A stretch of DNA of 64,000 bases, taken from contig CALWHV010000004.1 in the NCBI GenBank assembly GCA_944380545.1, positions 82,664 to 146,663 on the forward strand. The letters run 5' to 3'. Made by a program: the position numbers and the translations under genes. Shown here in pieces: positions 8,756 through 17,727 of the stretch. How positions within the stretch are numbered: the first letter of the stretch is position 1; each line of letters starts with the position of its first letter. This DNA is from an uncultured Eubacterium sp. (GTDB lineage Bacteria; Bacillota; Clostridia; Oscillospirales; Acutalibacteraceae). The notes under the pieces are model-generated. The model was not told the origin of the DNA. It saw only the letters and a program-made list of their open reading frames with translations, and did not search any database.

Positions 8756-9922
8756 TTACACAAAGCTGTGCTCAACGGTTATAACAAGAAAAATATTTTC
8801 TTTCTTTTTATCAACGGCGCTTTGCAGCTCGTTGATTATCTGCTTGCTGCTTTTTGCGTAGCGGTGGGGGATAACAAGATCAAAAATGAAATTTGTCTTC
8901 ATTCTTCCGTCAACCACCCTGAAATCGTGAAAAGAAAAATCGCCGTCGTATTCCTTTATTATCTGCGCCATAAATTCGCGGTATTTGTTCACCGTTTCGT
9001 CGTTTACGGCAATCGGGTCCATATGGATGCACATCATTATGCCAAGCTTTTTGCTGATTATCTTTTCCGTCAGGTCAATTATGTCGTGCACCTCAAGTAT
9101 ATCGGCGTCGCAGGGCACCTCGGCGTGCGCGGAGGCGATTATCCTGCCGGGGCCGTAATCGTGCACTATCAGGTCGTGAACGCCGTAAATGCACTCCTGC
9201 TCAAGCATAATGTCCTCTATCTCCTTAACAAGCTCCGGAGCCGGAGCCTTTCCGAGCAGCCTGCCGGAGATGTCCTTAACTATTCCCACGCCGGAGATGA
9301 ATATCATCACGGCAACTATTATTCCCATTATTCCGTCGGCGTGCTTAAAGGCGGTGAAATGCGATATCAAAAGCGCCGCCACCGTCGCCGCCGTGGCAAA
9401 GCAGTCGTTAAGGCAGTCCTGGCGCACCGCCTTTGCGTTCACATTCTCCGTCTTCTTGTATATCGCGTTGTTGAAAAAAGCCATCCACAGCTTAACGAGT
9501 ATCGCCGCGGCAAGTATCACCACGGAAACAACGCTGAATTTAACATCCTGCGGGTGCAGCAGCTTGTCGACGCTGCTTTTCAGCAGCTCAAAGCTCATCA
9601 TAAAAATAAAAAACGAAATCACAAGCGCGCTTATGTATTCTATCCTTCCGTGGCCGAACGGATGCTCGTCGTCAACGGGCTTGTTAGAGAGCTTCGCCCC
9701 CGCTATGGTCACGATGTTTGAGCTTGCGTCGGATAGGTTGTTCACCGCGTCCGCCGTAACGGAAACCGAGTTTGTAAAAGTGCCCACGGCAAATTTGAAT
9801 GCGCACAGCAGCAGGTTGCATACGATGCCCACCGCGCCGGAAAGTATGCCGCAGCGCTCCCTGACCGCGCTCTCGCCCAGCCCCTTCTTCTCTGCAAATA
9901 TCCTTATCAAAAGCTTTGTCAT
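8756..9922 (-). CDS. Cation diffusion facilitator family efflux transporter
   Basis: This 388-residue protein has the six-helix CDF fold in its first 215 residues and a cytoplasmic metal-sensing domain afterwards (about 216-295), plus a C-terminal extension to 388. Helix II has ADAVNNLSDASSN and helix V has RQDCLNDCF, i.e. acidic DxxxD-type sites rather than the HxxxD of zinc transporters. Within the family this pattern is associated with manganese, which I infer as the substrate. HPFGHGRIEYI is the conserved loop after helix II. GGAGGG lies seven bases before the ATG at 9922. The gene is monocistronic, and no metalloregulator is adjacent. Confidence 0.92.
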   Translation of the reverse strand: MTKLLIRIFAEKKGLGESAVRERCGILSGAVGIVCNLLLCAFKFAVGTFTNSVSVTADAVNNLSDASSNIVTIAGAKLSNKPVDDEHPFGHGRIEYISALVISFFIFMMSFELLKSSVDKLLHPQDVKFSVVSVVILAAAILVKLWMAFFNNAIYKKTENVNAKAVRQDCLNDCFATAATVAALLISHFTAFKHADGIMGIIVAVMIFISGVGIVKDISGRLLGKAPAPELVKEIEDIMLEQECIYGVHDLIVHDYGPGRIIASAHAEVPCDADILEVHDIIDLTEKIISKKLGIMMCIHMDPIAVNDETVNKYREFMAQIIKEYDGDFSFHDFRVVDGRMKTNFIFDLVIPHRYAKSSKQIINELQSAVDKKKENIFLVITVEHSFV

Positions 9923-10050
9923 ATCAACGCCCTCCAAAGCTGCTCTCGGCAGCTAATTATGTGTTATATATTTATACCACAACAAGCCGCTCAACTCAAT
10001 AGCCCGGCCGCCGATGCTTCGCTTTTTTGCCCTGTTTTTTCAAAATTAGG

Positions 10051-10079
10051 TTTAAATCGGCGGCGCGGTGTGGTATAAT
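10051..10079 (+). promoter_or_regulatory. Possible promoter for the flavoprotein gene
   Basis: A perfect TATAAT (10074-10079) is 17 bases from the weak -35 TTTAAA; the start codon is 16 bases downstream. Confidence 0.45.
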
Positions 10080-10094
10080 CTGCTCGGTGATGAA

Positions 10095-10658
10095 ATGAAG
10101 AGCTTGGTTATAATCAACGGCTCGCCGAGGGAAAAGGGCGTTTCGGCGGAGCTTTCACGGCAGGTCAAGCCCTATTTTAAAGACTGCTCTGTAACTGAGT
10201 ATTCGGCGTATGAGCTCAACGCCGCTCCCTGCCTTGCCTGCGGCTATTGCGAGGAGCACGACGGCTGCGCAAACAAAGACCTTGACCGCTTTTTTTGCGA
10301 TGTTGAGCGCGCCGACTATATTATATTTATCTCGCCCGTTTATAATGATTTTTATCCCGCGCCGCTCAAGGCGGTGACGGACCGCTTTCAGCGCTACCTC
10401 AACGCCCGCTTCAAGCGCGGCGTAAAGCTGCCGCTCGGCTCTTCCAAAAATGTGGGCGCAATAATCATCTCAGGCTCAAATTCCCGCTATGCGGCGGATT
10501 ATATGGCAAAGGCGCTTCGCTCGCTTTTTGAAGCCCTCGGCTGTTCTCTGAGCGCAAGATATTATATTCCGAACACCGACCTCGGTATGTATACCTTCAA
10601 TCTTGTGGAGCTTGAAAGATTTATCCACCAGATAAAAGCGGCGGAAAACGATCTCTGA
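10095..10658 (+). CDS. Iron-sulfur flavoprotein / NADPH-dependent FMN reductase family
   Basis: This 187-residue protein has the flavodoxin-like fold, with the FMN phosphate loop NGSPREKGVSAEL at residues 8-20. A compact cluster motif CLACGYCEEHDGC (Cx2Cx2Cx5C) follows at about 47-59, the arrangement of archaeal and clostridial iron-sulfur flavoproteins that bind [4Fe-4S]. SPVYNDFYPAPLKAVTDR is the conserved flavin-contact segment. It is probably a cytoplasmic electron-transfer or redox-stress protein; the partner is unknown. The start is the ATG at 10095, preceded by GGTGATG. An upstream in-frame ATG at 10068 lies within the promoter and is rejected. Confidence 0.88.
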   Translation: MKSLVIINGSPREKGVSAELSRQVKPYFKDCSVTEYSAYELNAAPCLACGYCEEHDGCANKDLDRFFCDVERADYIIFISPVYNDFYPAPLKAVTDRFQRYLNARFKRGVKLPLGSSKNVGAIIISGSNSRYAADYMAKALRSLFEALGCSLSARYYIPNTDLGMYTFNLVELERFIHQIKAAENDL

Positions 10659-10678
10659 TATCAACCAGCGCTTTTTTT

Positions 10679-10706
10679 GCCCGGCAGCGCGCCGGGCTTT
10701 TCTTTT
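10679..10706 (+). terminator. Terminator after the flavoprotein gene
   Basis: GCCCGGC and GCCGGGC form a perfect 7-bp stem with an AGCGC loop, followed by TTTTCTTTTT. Confidence 0.88.
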
Positions 10707-10726
10707 TAAATTATTATTTTATTTAG

Positions 10727-10755
10727 TTGATAATCAATTCTCAATGTGATATAAT
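10727..10755 (+). promoter_or_regulatory. Promoter of the ruvC-truA operon
   Basis: TTGATA (10727-10732) and TATAAT (10750-10755) with a 17-base spacer lie 30 bases before ruvC. No LexA-type box is apparent to me. Confidence 0.65.
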
Positions 10756-10785
10756 TGTTTAAATTATTATGGAGCAGTATGTACT

Positions 10786-11295
10786 ATGGTGATTTTGGGC
10801 ATAGACCCCGGCTACGCCATCGTTGGCTGGGGCGTCATAGAATATAATTCCGGCAGGTTTCGAGTGGTTGATTACGGCGCAGTAACAACCAAAGCGGGCA
10901 CGCCGTTTGACCGCCGCCTGTGCGATATTTACAGCGGCGTCGGCGATATAATAGACCGGTATTCGCCCGCCGTTTTAAGTATGGAAAAGCTGTTTTATAA
11001 TAATAACGCAAAAACGGTTATAGATGTCGCCCAGGCAAGGGGCGTTATAACTCTTGCCGCAAGCCGCCGCGGGCTTCAGATCGCGGAATATACGCCGCTT
11101 CAGGTAAAGCAGTCGGTCACCGGCTACGGCAGGGCGGTAAAAAAGCAGGTGCAGGAGATGACGCGCATCATCCTGAACCTTGAAAAGATTCCTAAGCCGG
11201 ACGATACGGCGGACGCGCTTGCAATGGCCATCTGCCACGCGCATTGCAGCGGCAGCCTTTTGGGCTCGGCTGCGTTCAGGCGTAATAATTTATAA
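10786..11295 (+). CDS. ruvC: Crossover junction endodeoxyribonuclease RuvC
   Basis: This 169-residue RNase H-fold nuclease resolves Holliday junctions together with RuvAB. Catalytic acidic residues are all visible: Asp7 in GIDPG, Glu67 in SMEKLFYNNN, and Asp140 and Asp143 in KPDDTADALAMAICH. Length is normal. The ATG at 10786 has GGAG 11 bases upstream; a GTG three bases later is an alternative. ruvA starts 11 bases after the stop. It is the first gene of an uninterrupted string of nine genes running to truA. Confidence 0.97.
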   Translation: MVILGIDPGYAIVGWGVIEYNSGRFRVVDYGAVTTKAGTPFDRRLCDIYSGVGDIIDRYSPAVLSMEKLFYNNNAKTVIDVAQARGVITLAASRRGLQIAEYTPLQVKQSVTGYGRAVKKQVQEMTRIILNLEKIPKPDDTADALAMAICHAHCSGSLLGSAAFRRNNL

Positions 11296-11306
11296 GGATT
11301 GATGAT

Positions 11307-11912
11307 ATGATATACAGTATAACGGGCGAGCTGAGCTATATCGGCGAGCAGTTTCTTGTTGTTGAATGTTCCGGCGTGGGCTTCAAATGCTTCACCTCCG
11401 TGCGCACGGCGGCAACTGCCGGCAGCATAGGTCAAAAAATACGCCTTTTCACACATCTTTTCGTCAAGGAGGACGCGCTTGATCTCTACGGCTTCAGCAC
11501 GGAAAACGAGCTCAACACCTTTCGCCTGCTGATTTCCGTTTCGGGCGTCGGACCCAAGGCGGCTATCGCGATCCTCTCTCAGCTTGAGCCGGATAAGCTT
11601 GCGCTTGCCGTTGCCGCAGGCGATGTAAAGGCTATAACCCGCGCAAACGGAGTCGGTAAAAAAATAGCGGAGCGCATTGTGCTGGAGCTTAAGGATAAGC
11701 TCTCCGGCGTTTCCTCTCAGGAGGTGCGCGGCGTTGTGGACGCTGCCTCCTTAGTAACCGAGGACTCTCCAGCCGCCGAGGCCGTAGCCGCGCTCGTTGC
11801 TCTCGGCTTCGGCAGAAGCGAGGCGGCAGCCGCTGTCGGCGCGATGGACCAAACCATTCCGGCGGACGAGATGATACGCCTCGGGCTGAGGCAGCTCAGC
11901 AGAAATCTTTGA
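11307..11912 (+). CDS. ruvA: Holliday junction branch migration protein RuvA
   Basis: This 201-residue protein begins MIYSITGELSYI (OB-fold domain I). It continues with two helix-hairpin-helix motifs in domain II (SVSGVGPKAAIAILS and ITRANGVGKKIAERIVLELKDK, about residues 71-125) and ends in the flexible domain III (EAVAALVALGFGRSEA) that contacts RuvB. All three domains are complete. AAGGATTGATG provides the ribosome binding site. It targets the RuvB motor to four-way junctions in recombination repair. Confidence 0.97.
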   Translation: MIYSITGELSYIGEQFLVVECSGVGFKCFTSVRTAATAGSIGQKIRLFTHLFVKEDALDLYGFSTENELNTFRLLISVSGVGPKAAIAILSQLEPDKLALAVAAGDVKAITRANGVGKKIAERIVLELKDKLSGVSSQEVRGVVDAASLVTEDSPAAEAVAALVALGFGRSEAAAAVGAMDQTIPADEMIRLGLRQLSRNL

Positions 11913-11932
11913 TATGTTAAGAGGGCTATGTT

Positions 11933-12961
11933 ATGCAGGAAACCGAGCTTGAAAACAGAATAGTGTCAACCGAATTTTCTCCGGCGGACGGCGACATAGA
12001 AAACAGCCTTCGCCCGAAAACGCTGGGCGATTATATCGGTCAGGATAAGGTAAAGGAAAATCTCTCGGTCTATATTCAGGCTGCGAGAGACAGGGGCGAG
12101 GCGCTCGACCATGTGCTGCTCTACGGCCCTCCGGGTCTCGGCAAAACAACGCTTGCCGGCATAATCGCAAACGAAATGGGCGTCAACATCAGGATAACAA
12201 GCGGTCCCGCCATAGAAAAGCAGGGCGATCTTGCGGCGCTGCTCACCAACCTCCAGGAGGGCGATGTGCTGTTTATTGACGAGATTCACCGCCTTAACAG
12301 AAGCGTTGAAGAGGTGCTTTATCCCGCAATGGAGGACCGCGCGCTCGATATAATCATCGGCAAGGGCCCGTCCGCAAGGTCAATAAGGCTCGATCTGCCC
12401 AATTTCACGCTCGTAGGCGCAACCACAAGGGCGGGTCAGCTCTCCGCGCCGCTCAGAGACAGGTTCGGAGTCATCTTCCGCCTTGAGCTTTATACTCCGC
12501 AGGAGCTCGGCGTTATAGTCAAGCGCAGCGCCGGGATACTCGGAATAGATATAGACGACGAGGGCGCAGCTCTCATCGCCTCGCGCTCGCGCGGCACGCC
12601 CCGTATCGCCAACCGCCTGCTCAAAAGAAGCCGCGATTTTGCCCAGGTCAAATATAACGGCGTCATAACATCGCAGGCGGCTAATGACGCGCTTTCCCGT
12701 ATGGAGGTCGACGAGCTTGGGCTGGACGCAACGGACAGGCGCCTGCTCACCGCTATGATAAAGAATTACAACGGCGGTCCGGTAGGGCTTGAAACCATCT
12801 CCGCCGCCATCGGCGAGGAGGCGGTCACGATAGAGGATGTTTACGAGCCTTATCTTATGCAGATAGGCTTTTTGAGCCGCACGCCGCGCGGAAGATGCGT
12901 TTCCGCGGCGGCGTACAGGCATCTCGGCATCCCGCAGGACGGGCAGCAGAGTCTGCTGTAA
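11933..12961 (+). CDS. ruvB: Holliday junction branch migration ATPase RuvB
   Basis: This 342-residue AAA+ motor has the N-terminal [11 protein letters not shown] motif, Walker [11 protein letters not shown] (64-73), Walker B LFIDEIHR, sensor 1 LVGATTRAG and a C-terminal winged-helix domain ([15 protein letters not shown]). It drives branch migration of Holliday junctions in a complex with RuvA. GAGGG precedes the start. The gene is 20 bases after ruvA and 31 bases before glmM. Nothing is missing. Confidence 0.98.
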   Translation: MQETELENRIVSTEFSPADGDIENSLRPKTLGDYIGQDKVKENLSVYIQAARDRGEALDHVLLYGPPGLGKTTLAGIIANEMGVNIRITSGPAIEKQGDLAALLTNLQEGDVLFIDEIHRLNRSVEEVLYPAMEDRALDIIIGKGPSARSIRLDLPNFTLVGATTRAGQLSAPLRDRFGVIFRLELYTPQELGVIVKRSAGILGIDIDDEGAALIASRSRGTPRIANRLLKRSRDFAQVKYNGVITSQAANDALSRMEVDELGLDATDRRLLTAMIKNYNGGPVGLETISAAIGEEAVTIEDVYEPYLMQIGFLSRTPRGRCVSAAAYRHLGIPQDGQQSLL

Positions 12962-12992
12962 CGCTTTTATTATTCTGTAAAGGATTGATTTT

Positions 12993-14342
12993 ATGGGAAG
13001 ACTTTTCGGCACGGACGGCGTGCGCGGAGTTGCAAACAGGGAGCTTACCAACGAGCTTGCCATGCGCATAGGTATGGCTACGGCGGAGATCCTGCTTAAA
13101 AATTCTCAGGACGCTCGCCCCACCGTTATGATAGGGCGCGATACGCGCGCGTCCGGCGATATGCTTGAGGCGGCGCTCACCGCCGGCTTTTGCTCGGTGG
13201 GCGTAAATGTGCTGGCGGTCGGCGTAGTGCCCACGCCCGCAATAGCCTATCTGGTCGGAAAATACGGCTGCGCCGCCGGCGTTATGATATCTGCCTCGCA
13301 CAACCCGTGCGAATATAACGGCATAAAGATCTTTCAGTCCACCGGCTATAAGCTGCCGGACGCTGTTGAGGACGAGATAGAGGCTATGCTCGACTCCCCG
13401 CAGGGCAGTGAGCTTAAAACGGGCGGCGAGGTAGGCAGAAGGACCTATTGCACCACCGCCGTGGAGGATTATATCGAGCATGTCGTGTCCTGCTGCGAGG
13501 TCAGCTTCGAGGGGCTCAATATAGCGGTGGATGCCGCAAACGGCTCCGCAAGCGTGTGTGCTAAGGAGATTTTCACGCGCCTCGGCGCAAAATGCCATAT
13601 GCTTTCGGACACTCCGAACGGCGTGAATATCAATCTGAATTGCGGCTCAACTCATTTAGAGGAGCTTTCAAGCTTCGTTCGCGCCAATAAGCTCGACCTC
13701 GGCGTGGCGTTTGACGGCGATGCGGACAGGATGCTTGCCGTTGACGAGGACGGCGAGGTGGTTGACGGAGATAAAATAATCGCCGTCTGCGCCACTCAGA
13801 TGAAGCAGGACGGAAAGCTTGCCAAAAACACGGCGGTAGTAACCGTTATGAGCAATATGGGCTTTTTCAAATTCTGCGAGCAAAACGATATCCGCTGCGC
13901 GCGCACCGCCGTGGGAGACAGATATGTACTTGAAAAGATGCTCAAGGAGGGCTATAATATCGGCGGCGAGCAGAGCGGCCATGTTATATTCCTTGATTAT
14001 GCCACCACGGGCGACGGCGAGCTTTCAGCCGTAAAGCTGCTTGAAACCGTCGTCAAATCCGGCGCGTCGCTCAAAGAGCTTTCTTCAATTATGACGGTTT
14101 ATCCCCAGGTGCTTATAAATGTGCCCGTAACGGAAGAGGGCAAAAGAAAATATAACAACGACGAGTATATTATCTCCGCTGTTCAGGAGGCGGAGATGGA
14201 GCTTCACGGCGACGGTCGCGTGCTTGTGCGCGTATCCGGCACGGAACCGCTCGTGCGCGTTATGCTTGAGGGTATGGATATTCAGCAGATAACGCGCCTC
14301 GGAAATTATATCGCCGATGTTGTAAAGGAAAGGCTCAGCTGA
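12993..14342 (+). CDS. glmM: Phosphoglucosamine mutase
   Basis: This 449-residue enzyme interconverts glucosamine-6-phosphate and glucosamine-1-phosphate on the way to UDP-GlcNAc, for peptidoglycan. The phosphorylated serine is Ser102 in MISASHNP, the metal-binding loop is FDGDADRM (around residue 243), the sugar-specificity loop GGEQSGH (around 325), and the phosphate-binding loop RVSGTEPLVRV. It starts MGRLFGTDGVRG, as most GlmM proteins do, after an AAAGGATTG site. Its stop codon overlaps the next start (TGATG). Association with ruvCAB is unusual compared with the common ybbR-glmM-glmS order. Confidence 0.97.
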   Translation: MGRLFGTDGVRGVANRELTNELAMRIGMATAEILLKNSQDARPTVMIGRDTRASGDMLEAALTAGFCSVGVNVLAVGVVPTPAIAYLVGKYGCAAGVMISASHNPCEYNGIKIFQSTGYKLPDAVEDEIEAMLDSPQGSELKTGGEVGRRTYCTTAVEDYIEHVVSCCEVSFEGLNIAVDAANGSASVCAKEIFTRLGAKCHMLSDTPNGVNINLNCGSTHLEELSSFVRANKLDLGVAFDGDADRMLAVDEDGEVVDGDKIIAVCATQMKQDGKLAKNTAVVTVMSNMGFFKFCEQNDIRCARTAVGDRYVLEKMLKEGYNIGGEQSGHVIFLDYATTGDGELSAVKLLETVVKSGASLKELSSIMTVYPQVLINVPVTEEGKRKYNNDEYIISAVQEAEMELHGDGRVLVRVSGTEPLVRVMLEGMDIQQITRLGNYIADVVKERLS

Positions 14343-15220
14343 TGAGATTAAGCTTCGACTGGCAGGATTATGAGCTTATAGACTGCAAAAACGGCGAAAA
14401 GCTGGAGCGCTGGGGCGATGTGCTTCTCGTGCGCCCGGACCCGCAGGTCATCTGGCACAGCAAAGCCGGCGACCCCCGCTGGCATAGCGCAGCGGCAAGA
14501 TATAAGCGCTCGCATACCGGCGGTGGAGAATGGCAGGTTTTCGGAAAGCTTCCGCCGCAGTGGCAGGTTTCATATAAAGACCTTGTTTTCAATGTTAAAA
14601 CGATGGGCTTCAAGCATACGGGTCTGTTCCCGGAGCAGGCGGTCAACTGGGATCTCGTTCGCCGTCTGATAAGGCAAAGCGGCAGGAGCGATGTCCGCGT
14701 GCTGAATCTTTTCGCCTACACGGGCGGCGCAACCGTCGCGTGCCTCAAGGAGGGCGCAAGCGTCGTGCATGTGGACGCCTCAAAGGGTATGACCCAGTGG
14801 GCAAAGGAAAATGCCGCCTCGTGCGGCGTCTCCGGCGGCAGCGTGCGCTGGATAGTTGACGACTGCGTCAAATTCGTTCAGCGCGAGATCCGCCGCGGCA
14901 ACGCCTATGATATTATAATTCTTGACCCTCCGTCCTACGGCAGAGGGCCCAAAGGGGAGATATGGAGGCTTGAGGATTCGCTGTATGAGCTTGTGCAGCT
15001 GATTTCTCAGGTGCTTTCCGAGTCCCCGATTTGCGTTATTTTAAATTCATACACCACCGGTCTTTCCGCCGGGGTTATGAAGTATGTTCTTCAAGATATT
15101 ATTTCAAAGGAAAAGGGCGGCGTTGTTGACGCGGACGAGATAGGGCTTCCCGTCTCGTCAAACGGGCAGGTACTGCCCTGCGGCGCAACCGCCGTTTGGA
15201 TGAAAGATGAGCTTGATTGA
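14342..15220 (+). CDS. Class I SAM-dependent methyltransferase, RlmI/RlmK-like
   Basis: This 292-residue protein has a beta-rich N-terminal part (about 1-100) and a Rossmann methyltransferase domain. The SAM motif is LNLFAYTGGATVACL (about 121-135), the acidic loop VHVDASKGM, and the catalytic-site-like motif ILDPPSYGRGPKGE (about 197-210). The DPPSY motif and FAYTGG loop are those of the 23S rRNA m5C/m2G methyltransferase (RlmI, RlmK, YwbD) group, but the N-terminal PUA domain of RlmI is absent. The target is therefore inferred to be RNA without further detail. It overlaps glmM by one base and ecfA1 by 14 bases. Confidence 0.85.
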   Translation: MRLSFDWQDYELIDCKNGEKLERWGDVLLVRPDPQVIWHSKAGDPRWHSAAARYKRSHTGGGEWQVFGKLPPQWQVSYKDLVFNVKTMGFKHTGLFPEQAVNWDLVRRLIRQSGRSDVRVLNLFAYTGGATVACLKEGASVVHVDASKGMTQWAKENAASCGVSGGSVRWIVDDCVKFVQREIRRGNAYDIIILDPPSYGRGPKGEIWRLEDSLYELVQLISQVLSESPICVILNSYTTGLSAGVMKYVLQDIISKEKGGVVDADEIGLPVSSNGQVLPCGATAVWMKDELD

Positions 15221-16043
15221 GTTTCGCGATGTCTGCTTTTCCTACGCCGCCGAGGACGGCGAGGAGGGCGCGGATGTTTTGCACAACCTTAATCTGAATA
15301 TAGAAAAGGGCAGCTTTGTGGCAGTGCTGGGGCATAACGGCTCCGGCAAGTCAACGCTTGCAAAGCTCACCAACGGCATCCTGTTTCCGCAGCACGGCAG
15401 CGTTTTTGTGGACGGGCAGAGGACCGAGCCTGACGACAGTATCTATGACATACGCAAAAAGGTGGGAATGGTCTTTCAAAACCCCGATAACCAGATCGTT
15501 GCCTCAATAGTGGAGGAGGATGTGGCGTTCGGCGTCGAAAATCTCGGCGTTCCGCCGCAGGAATGCAGGCGCCGCGTGGATGAAGCGCTCAAAACCGTCG
15601 GCATGTACGACCTTCGCTTAAAAGCGCCGCATAAGCTTTCCGGCGGGCAGAAGCAGCGCGTCGCAGTCGCCGGCATAATCGCGATGCGCCCGCAGTGCAT
15701 CGTGCTCGACGAGCCCACCGCAATGCTTGACCCGAGCGGCAGGGCGGAGGTTATGGAAACCGTTAAGCGCCTCAACCGCGAGGAGGGCATAACCATCGTG
15801 CTCATCACGCATTATATGGACGAGGCCGTTCAGGCGGATCGGGTCATAGTTATGGATTCCGGCGTCATAAGGATGGACGGCGCGCCCGAAGAGGTCTTTT
15901 CCCGCGTAGACGAGATAAAGGCGCTCGGGCTCGATGTTCCGCAGGCAACGGAGCTTGTTCACGACTGCGGCCTTAAGCCGCAGAGCACGGTCTTAAACGC
16001 CGATTCCTGCGTGGATTATATACTTTCTGTTTTGGAGGCTTAG
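15207..16043 (+). CDS. ecfA1: Energy-coupling factor transporter ATPase EcfA1
   Basis: This 278-residue ABC ATPase has Walker A GHNGSGKST (about 43-51), Q-loop VFQNPDNQIVASIVEEDVAFG, signature LSGGQKQRVAVAG and Walker B CIVLDEPTAMLDP. The Q-loop continuation IVEEDVAFG is characteristic of ECF ATPases. With EcfA2 and EcfT it forms the energising module that takes vitamins and metals from exchangeable S components. The start overlaps the preceding methyltransferase gene by 14 bases. ecfA2 begins three bases after the stop. Confidence 0.96.
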   Translation: MSLIEFRDVCFSYAAEDGEEGADVLHNLNLNIEKGSFVAVLGHNGSGKSTLAKLTNGILFPQHGSVFVDGQRTEPDDSIYDIRKKVGMVFQNPDNQIVASIVEEDVAFGVENLGVPPQECRRRVDEALKTVGMYDLRLKAPHKLSGGQKQRVAVAGIIAMRPQCIVLDEPTAMLDPSGRAEVMETVKRLNREEGITIVLITHYMDEAVQADRVIVMDSGVIRMDGAPEEVFSRVDEIKALGLDVPQATELVHDCGLKPQSTVLNADSCVDYILSVLEA

Positions 16044-16045
16044 CA

Positions 16046-16915
16046 TTGGCTGTTCTTGTTTGTGAAAAACTGAATTATCTTTACAGCAAGGGCACCCCCT
16101 TTGAGACCGCTGCAATAACTGATGTGGATATCTCTGTTGAGGAGGGCGAGCTTGTCGGCGTCATCGGCCACACCGGCTCCGGCAAGTCTACGCTGATCCA
16201 GCACCTCAACGGGCTTCTGCGCCCCGCAAGCGGCGTCGTGCTGCTCAACGGTCAGGATATCTGGAGCAAGGAAAACAAAAAGAATATCCGCAGCGTGCGC
16301 TTTGCCGTGGGTCTGTGCTTCCAGTACCCCGAATATCAGATATTTGAAGAAAATGTTTATAAGGAGATCGCCTTCGGCCCGTCTCAGATGGGGCTTTCGG
16401 AGGATGAGATACATACGCGCGTTTACGAGAGTATGGATTTTGTCGGCATCAGCCGCGATTACTGCTCAAGGTCGCCGTTCGATCTCTCCGGCGGGCAGAA
16501 AAGGCGCGTCGCCATCGCCTCCGTCATCGCAATGCGCCCGAAGGTGCTTATCCTTGACGAGCCCTGCGCCGGGCTTGACCCGCGCGGGCGTGAAAAGATA
16601 CTCGATATGATAAAGGCTTACCGCGAAAAGAGCGGCAGCACCGTTATGTTTGTTTCACATTCTATGGAGGATGTGGCAAAGCTTTGCACGCGCGTTATCG
16701 TTATGGACCACGGCCGCGTCGCTATGTCTGGCAGCGTTGACGAGGTTTACCGCCGCGCCGCCGAGCTTCGCGATATGGGGCTCAATGTGCCGCAGGTCAC
16801 GGAGATATTCCTCAAGCTGCGCGAGCGCGGAGTTGACTGCCGCACCGATATATATACGGTAGAGCAGGGCAGCCGTGAGCTTAGGCGGCTGCTTTCAAAG
16901 GGGGTCAGGGTATGA
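16046..16915 (+). CDS. ecfA2: Energy-coupling factor transporter ATPase EcfA2
   Basis: This 289-residue partner ATPase has Walker A GHTGSGKST, Q-loop FQYPEYQIFEENVYKEIAFGP, signature LSGGQKRRVAIAS and Walker B VLILDEPCAGLDP. The YPEYQ and FGP motifs distinguish EcfA2 from EcfA1. The start codon is TTG at 16046, supported by GGAGG eight bases upstream within the end of ecfA1 and by colinearity with homologues (MAVLVCEKLNYLYS). It overlaps ecfT by four bases (ATGA), indicating translational coupling. Confidence 0.95.
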   Translation: MAVLVCEKLNYLYSKGTPFETAAITDVDISVEEGELVGVIGHTGSGKSTLIQHLNGLLRPASGVVLLNGQDIWSKENKKNIRSVRFAVGLCFQYPEYQIFEENVYKEIAFGPSQMGLSEDEIHTRVYESMDFVGISRDYCSRSPFDLSGGQKRRVAIASVIAMRPKVLILDEPCAGLDPRGREKILDMIKAYREKSGSTVMFVSHSMEDVAKLCTRVIVMDHGRVAMSGSVDEVYRRAAELRDMGLNVPQVTEIFLKLRERGVDCRTDIYTVEQGSRELRRLLSKGVRV

Positions 16916-17727
16916 TAGGCGATATCACGATAGGTCAGTATTTCCCCGGCGAATCGTTTATCCATAAGCTTGATGCAAGAGTTAAGATACTGCTCACCTT
17001 GGCAGTCATCATCTCGCTTTTTATATGCAAGAATTTTTATTCTCTGCTTCTCAGCACGGCGTTTACGCTCTTGATCATCCTCATAGGCAAAATTTCGTTT
17101 AAAACGGTGTTCAAAAGCGTAAAGCCCCTCGGCATCATAATAGTCATAACCTCGCTTTTGAATCTCTTTTACGGCAGCGGCGAGCCGCTCGTCACCCTTT
17201 TCGGCAGGCTCAATATCACGGAAAACGGCATCTATACCGCGATTTTTATGGCGGTCAGGATCATCCTGCTCGTCGTCATAGGCTCTATGCTTACCTACAC
17301 CACCACGCCCACCGATCTTACGGACGCTATCGAGCGCCTCTTTTCACCGCTTAAAATCTTTAAGCTCGATGTCCACACCGTCGCCATGACGATGACTATC
17401 GCGCTTCGCTTCATCCCCACGCTCACCGAGGAGATAGAAAAGATTATGGCGGCTCAGAAGTCGCGCGGCGCGGATATGGAATCGGGCGGGCTTATAAGGC
17501 GCGCCAAGGCGCTGATACCCGTGCTTATCCCGCTGTTCATCTCTTCGTTTCGCCGCGCAAACGACCTTGCCTATGCTATGGACTGCCGCTGCTACCGCGG
17601 CGGAAAGGGCAGAACAAAGATGAAGCAGGTAAAGATAACGGCGCGCGATATTTTTGCCTGCGCAGCCGTTGCGGCGCTTTTTGCGCTCATCATATTCATA
17701 AATTCGCTGGCGGTGGCGGTCATATGA
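16912..17727 (+). CDS. ecfT: Energy-coupling factor transmembrane protein EcfT
   Basis: This 271-residue protein has about five transmembrane helices and the cytoplasmic coupling helices. The two Ala-Arg-Gly-type coupling motifs are recognisable as AAQKSRGADM (about 181-190) and YAMDCRCYRGG (about 221-231). QYFPGESFIHKLDARVK near the N-terminus is the standard EcfT opening. It is the scaffold that joins the two ATPases to a substrate-binding S component. No S component is encoded nearby, as expected for a group II ECF module shared by several unlinked S proteins. It overlaps truA by four bases. Confidence 0.95.
   Translation: MIGDITIGQYFPGESFIHKLDARVKILLTLAVIISLFICKNFYSLLLSTAFTLLIILIGKISFKTVFKSVKPLGIIIVITSLLNLFYGSGEPLVTLFGRLNITENGIYTAIFMAVRIILLVVIGSMLTYTTTPTDLTDAIERLFSPLKIFKLDVHTVAMTMTIALRFIPTLTEEIEKIMAAQKSRGADMESGGLIRRAKALIPVLIPLFISSFRRANDLAYAMDCRCYRGGKGRTKMKQVKITARDIFACAAVAALFALIIFINSLAVAVI

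Noticed and set aside
8747..9721. Long plus-strand frame (324 residues) over the cation transporter gene
   Set aside because: It is antisense to a clear CDF transporter and rich in His/Tyr from complementary codons; no SD.
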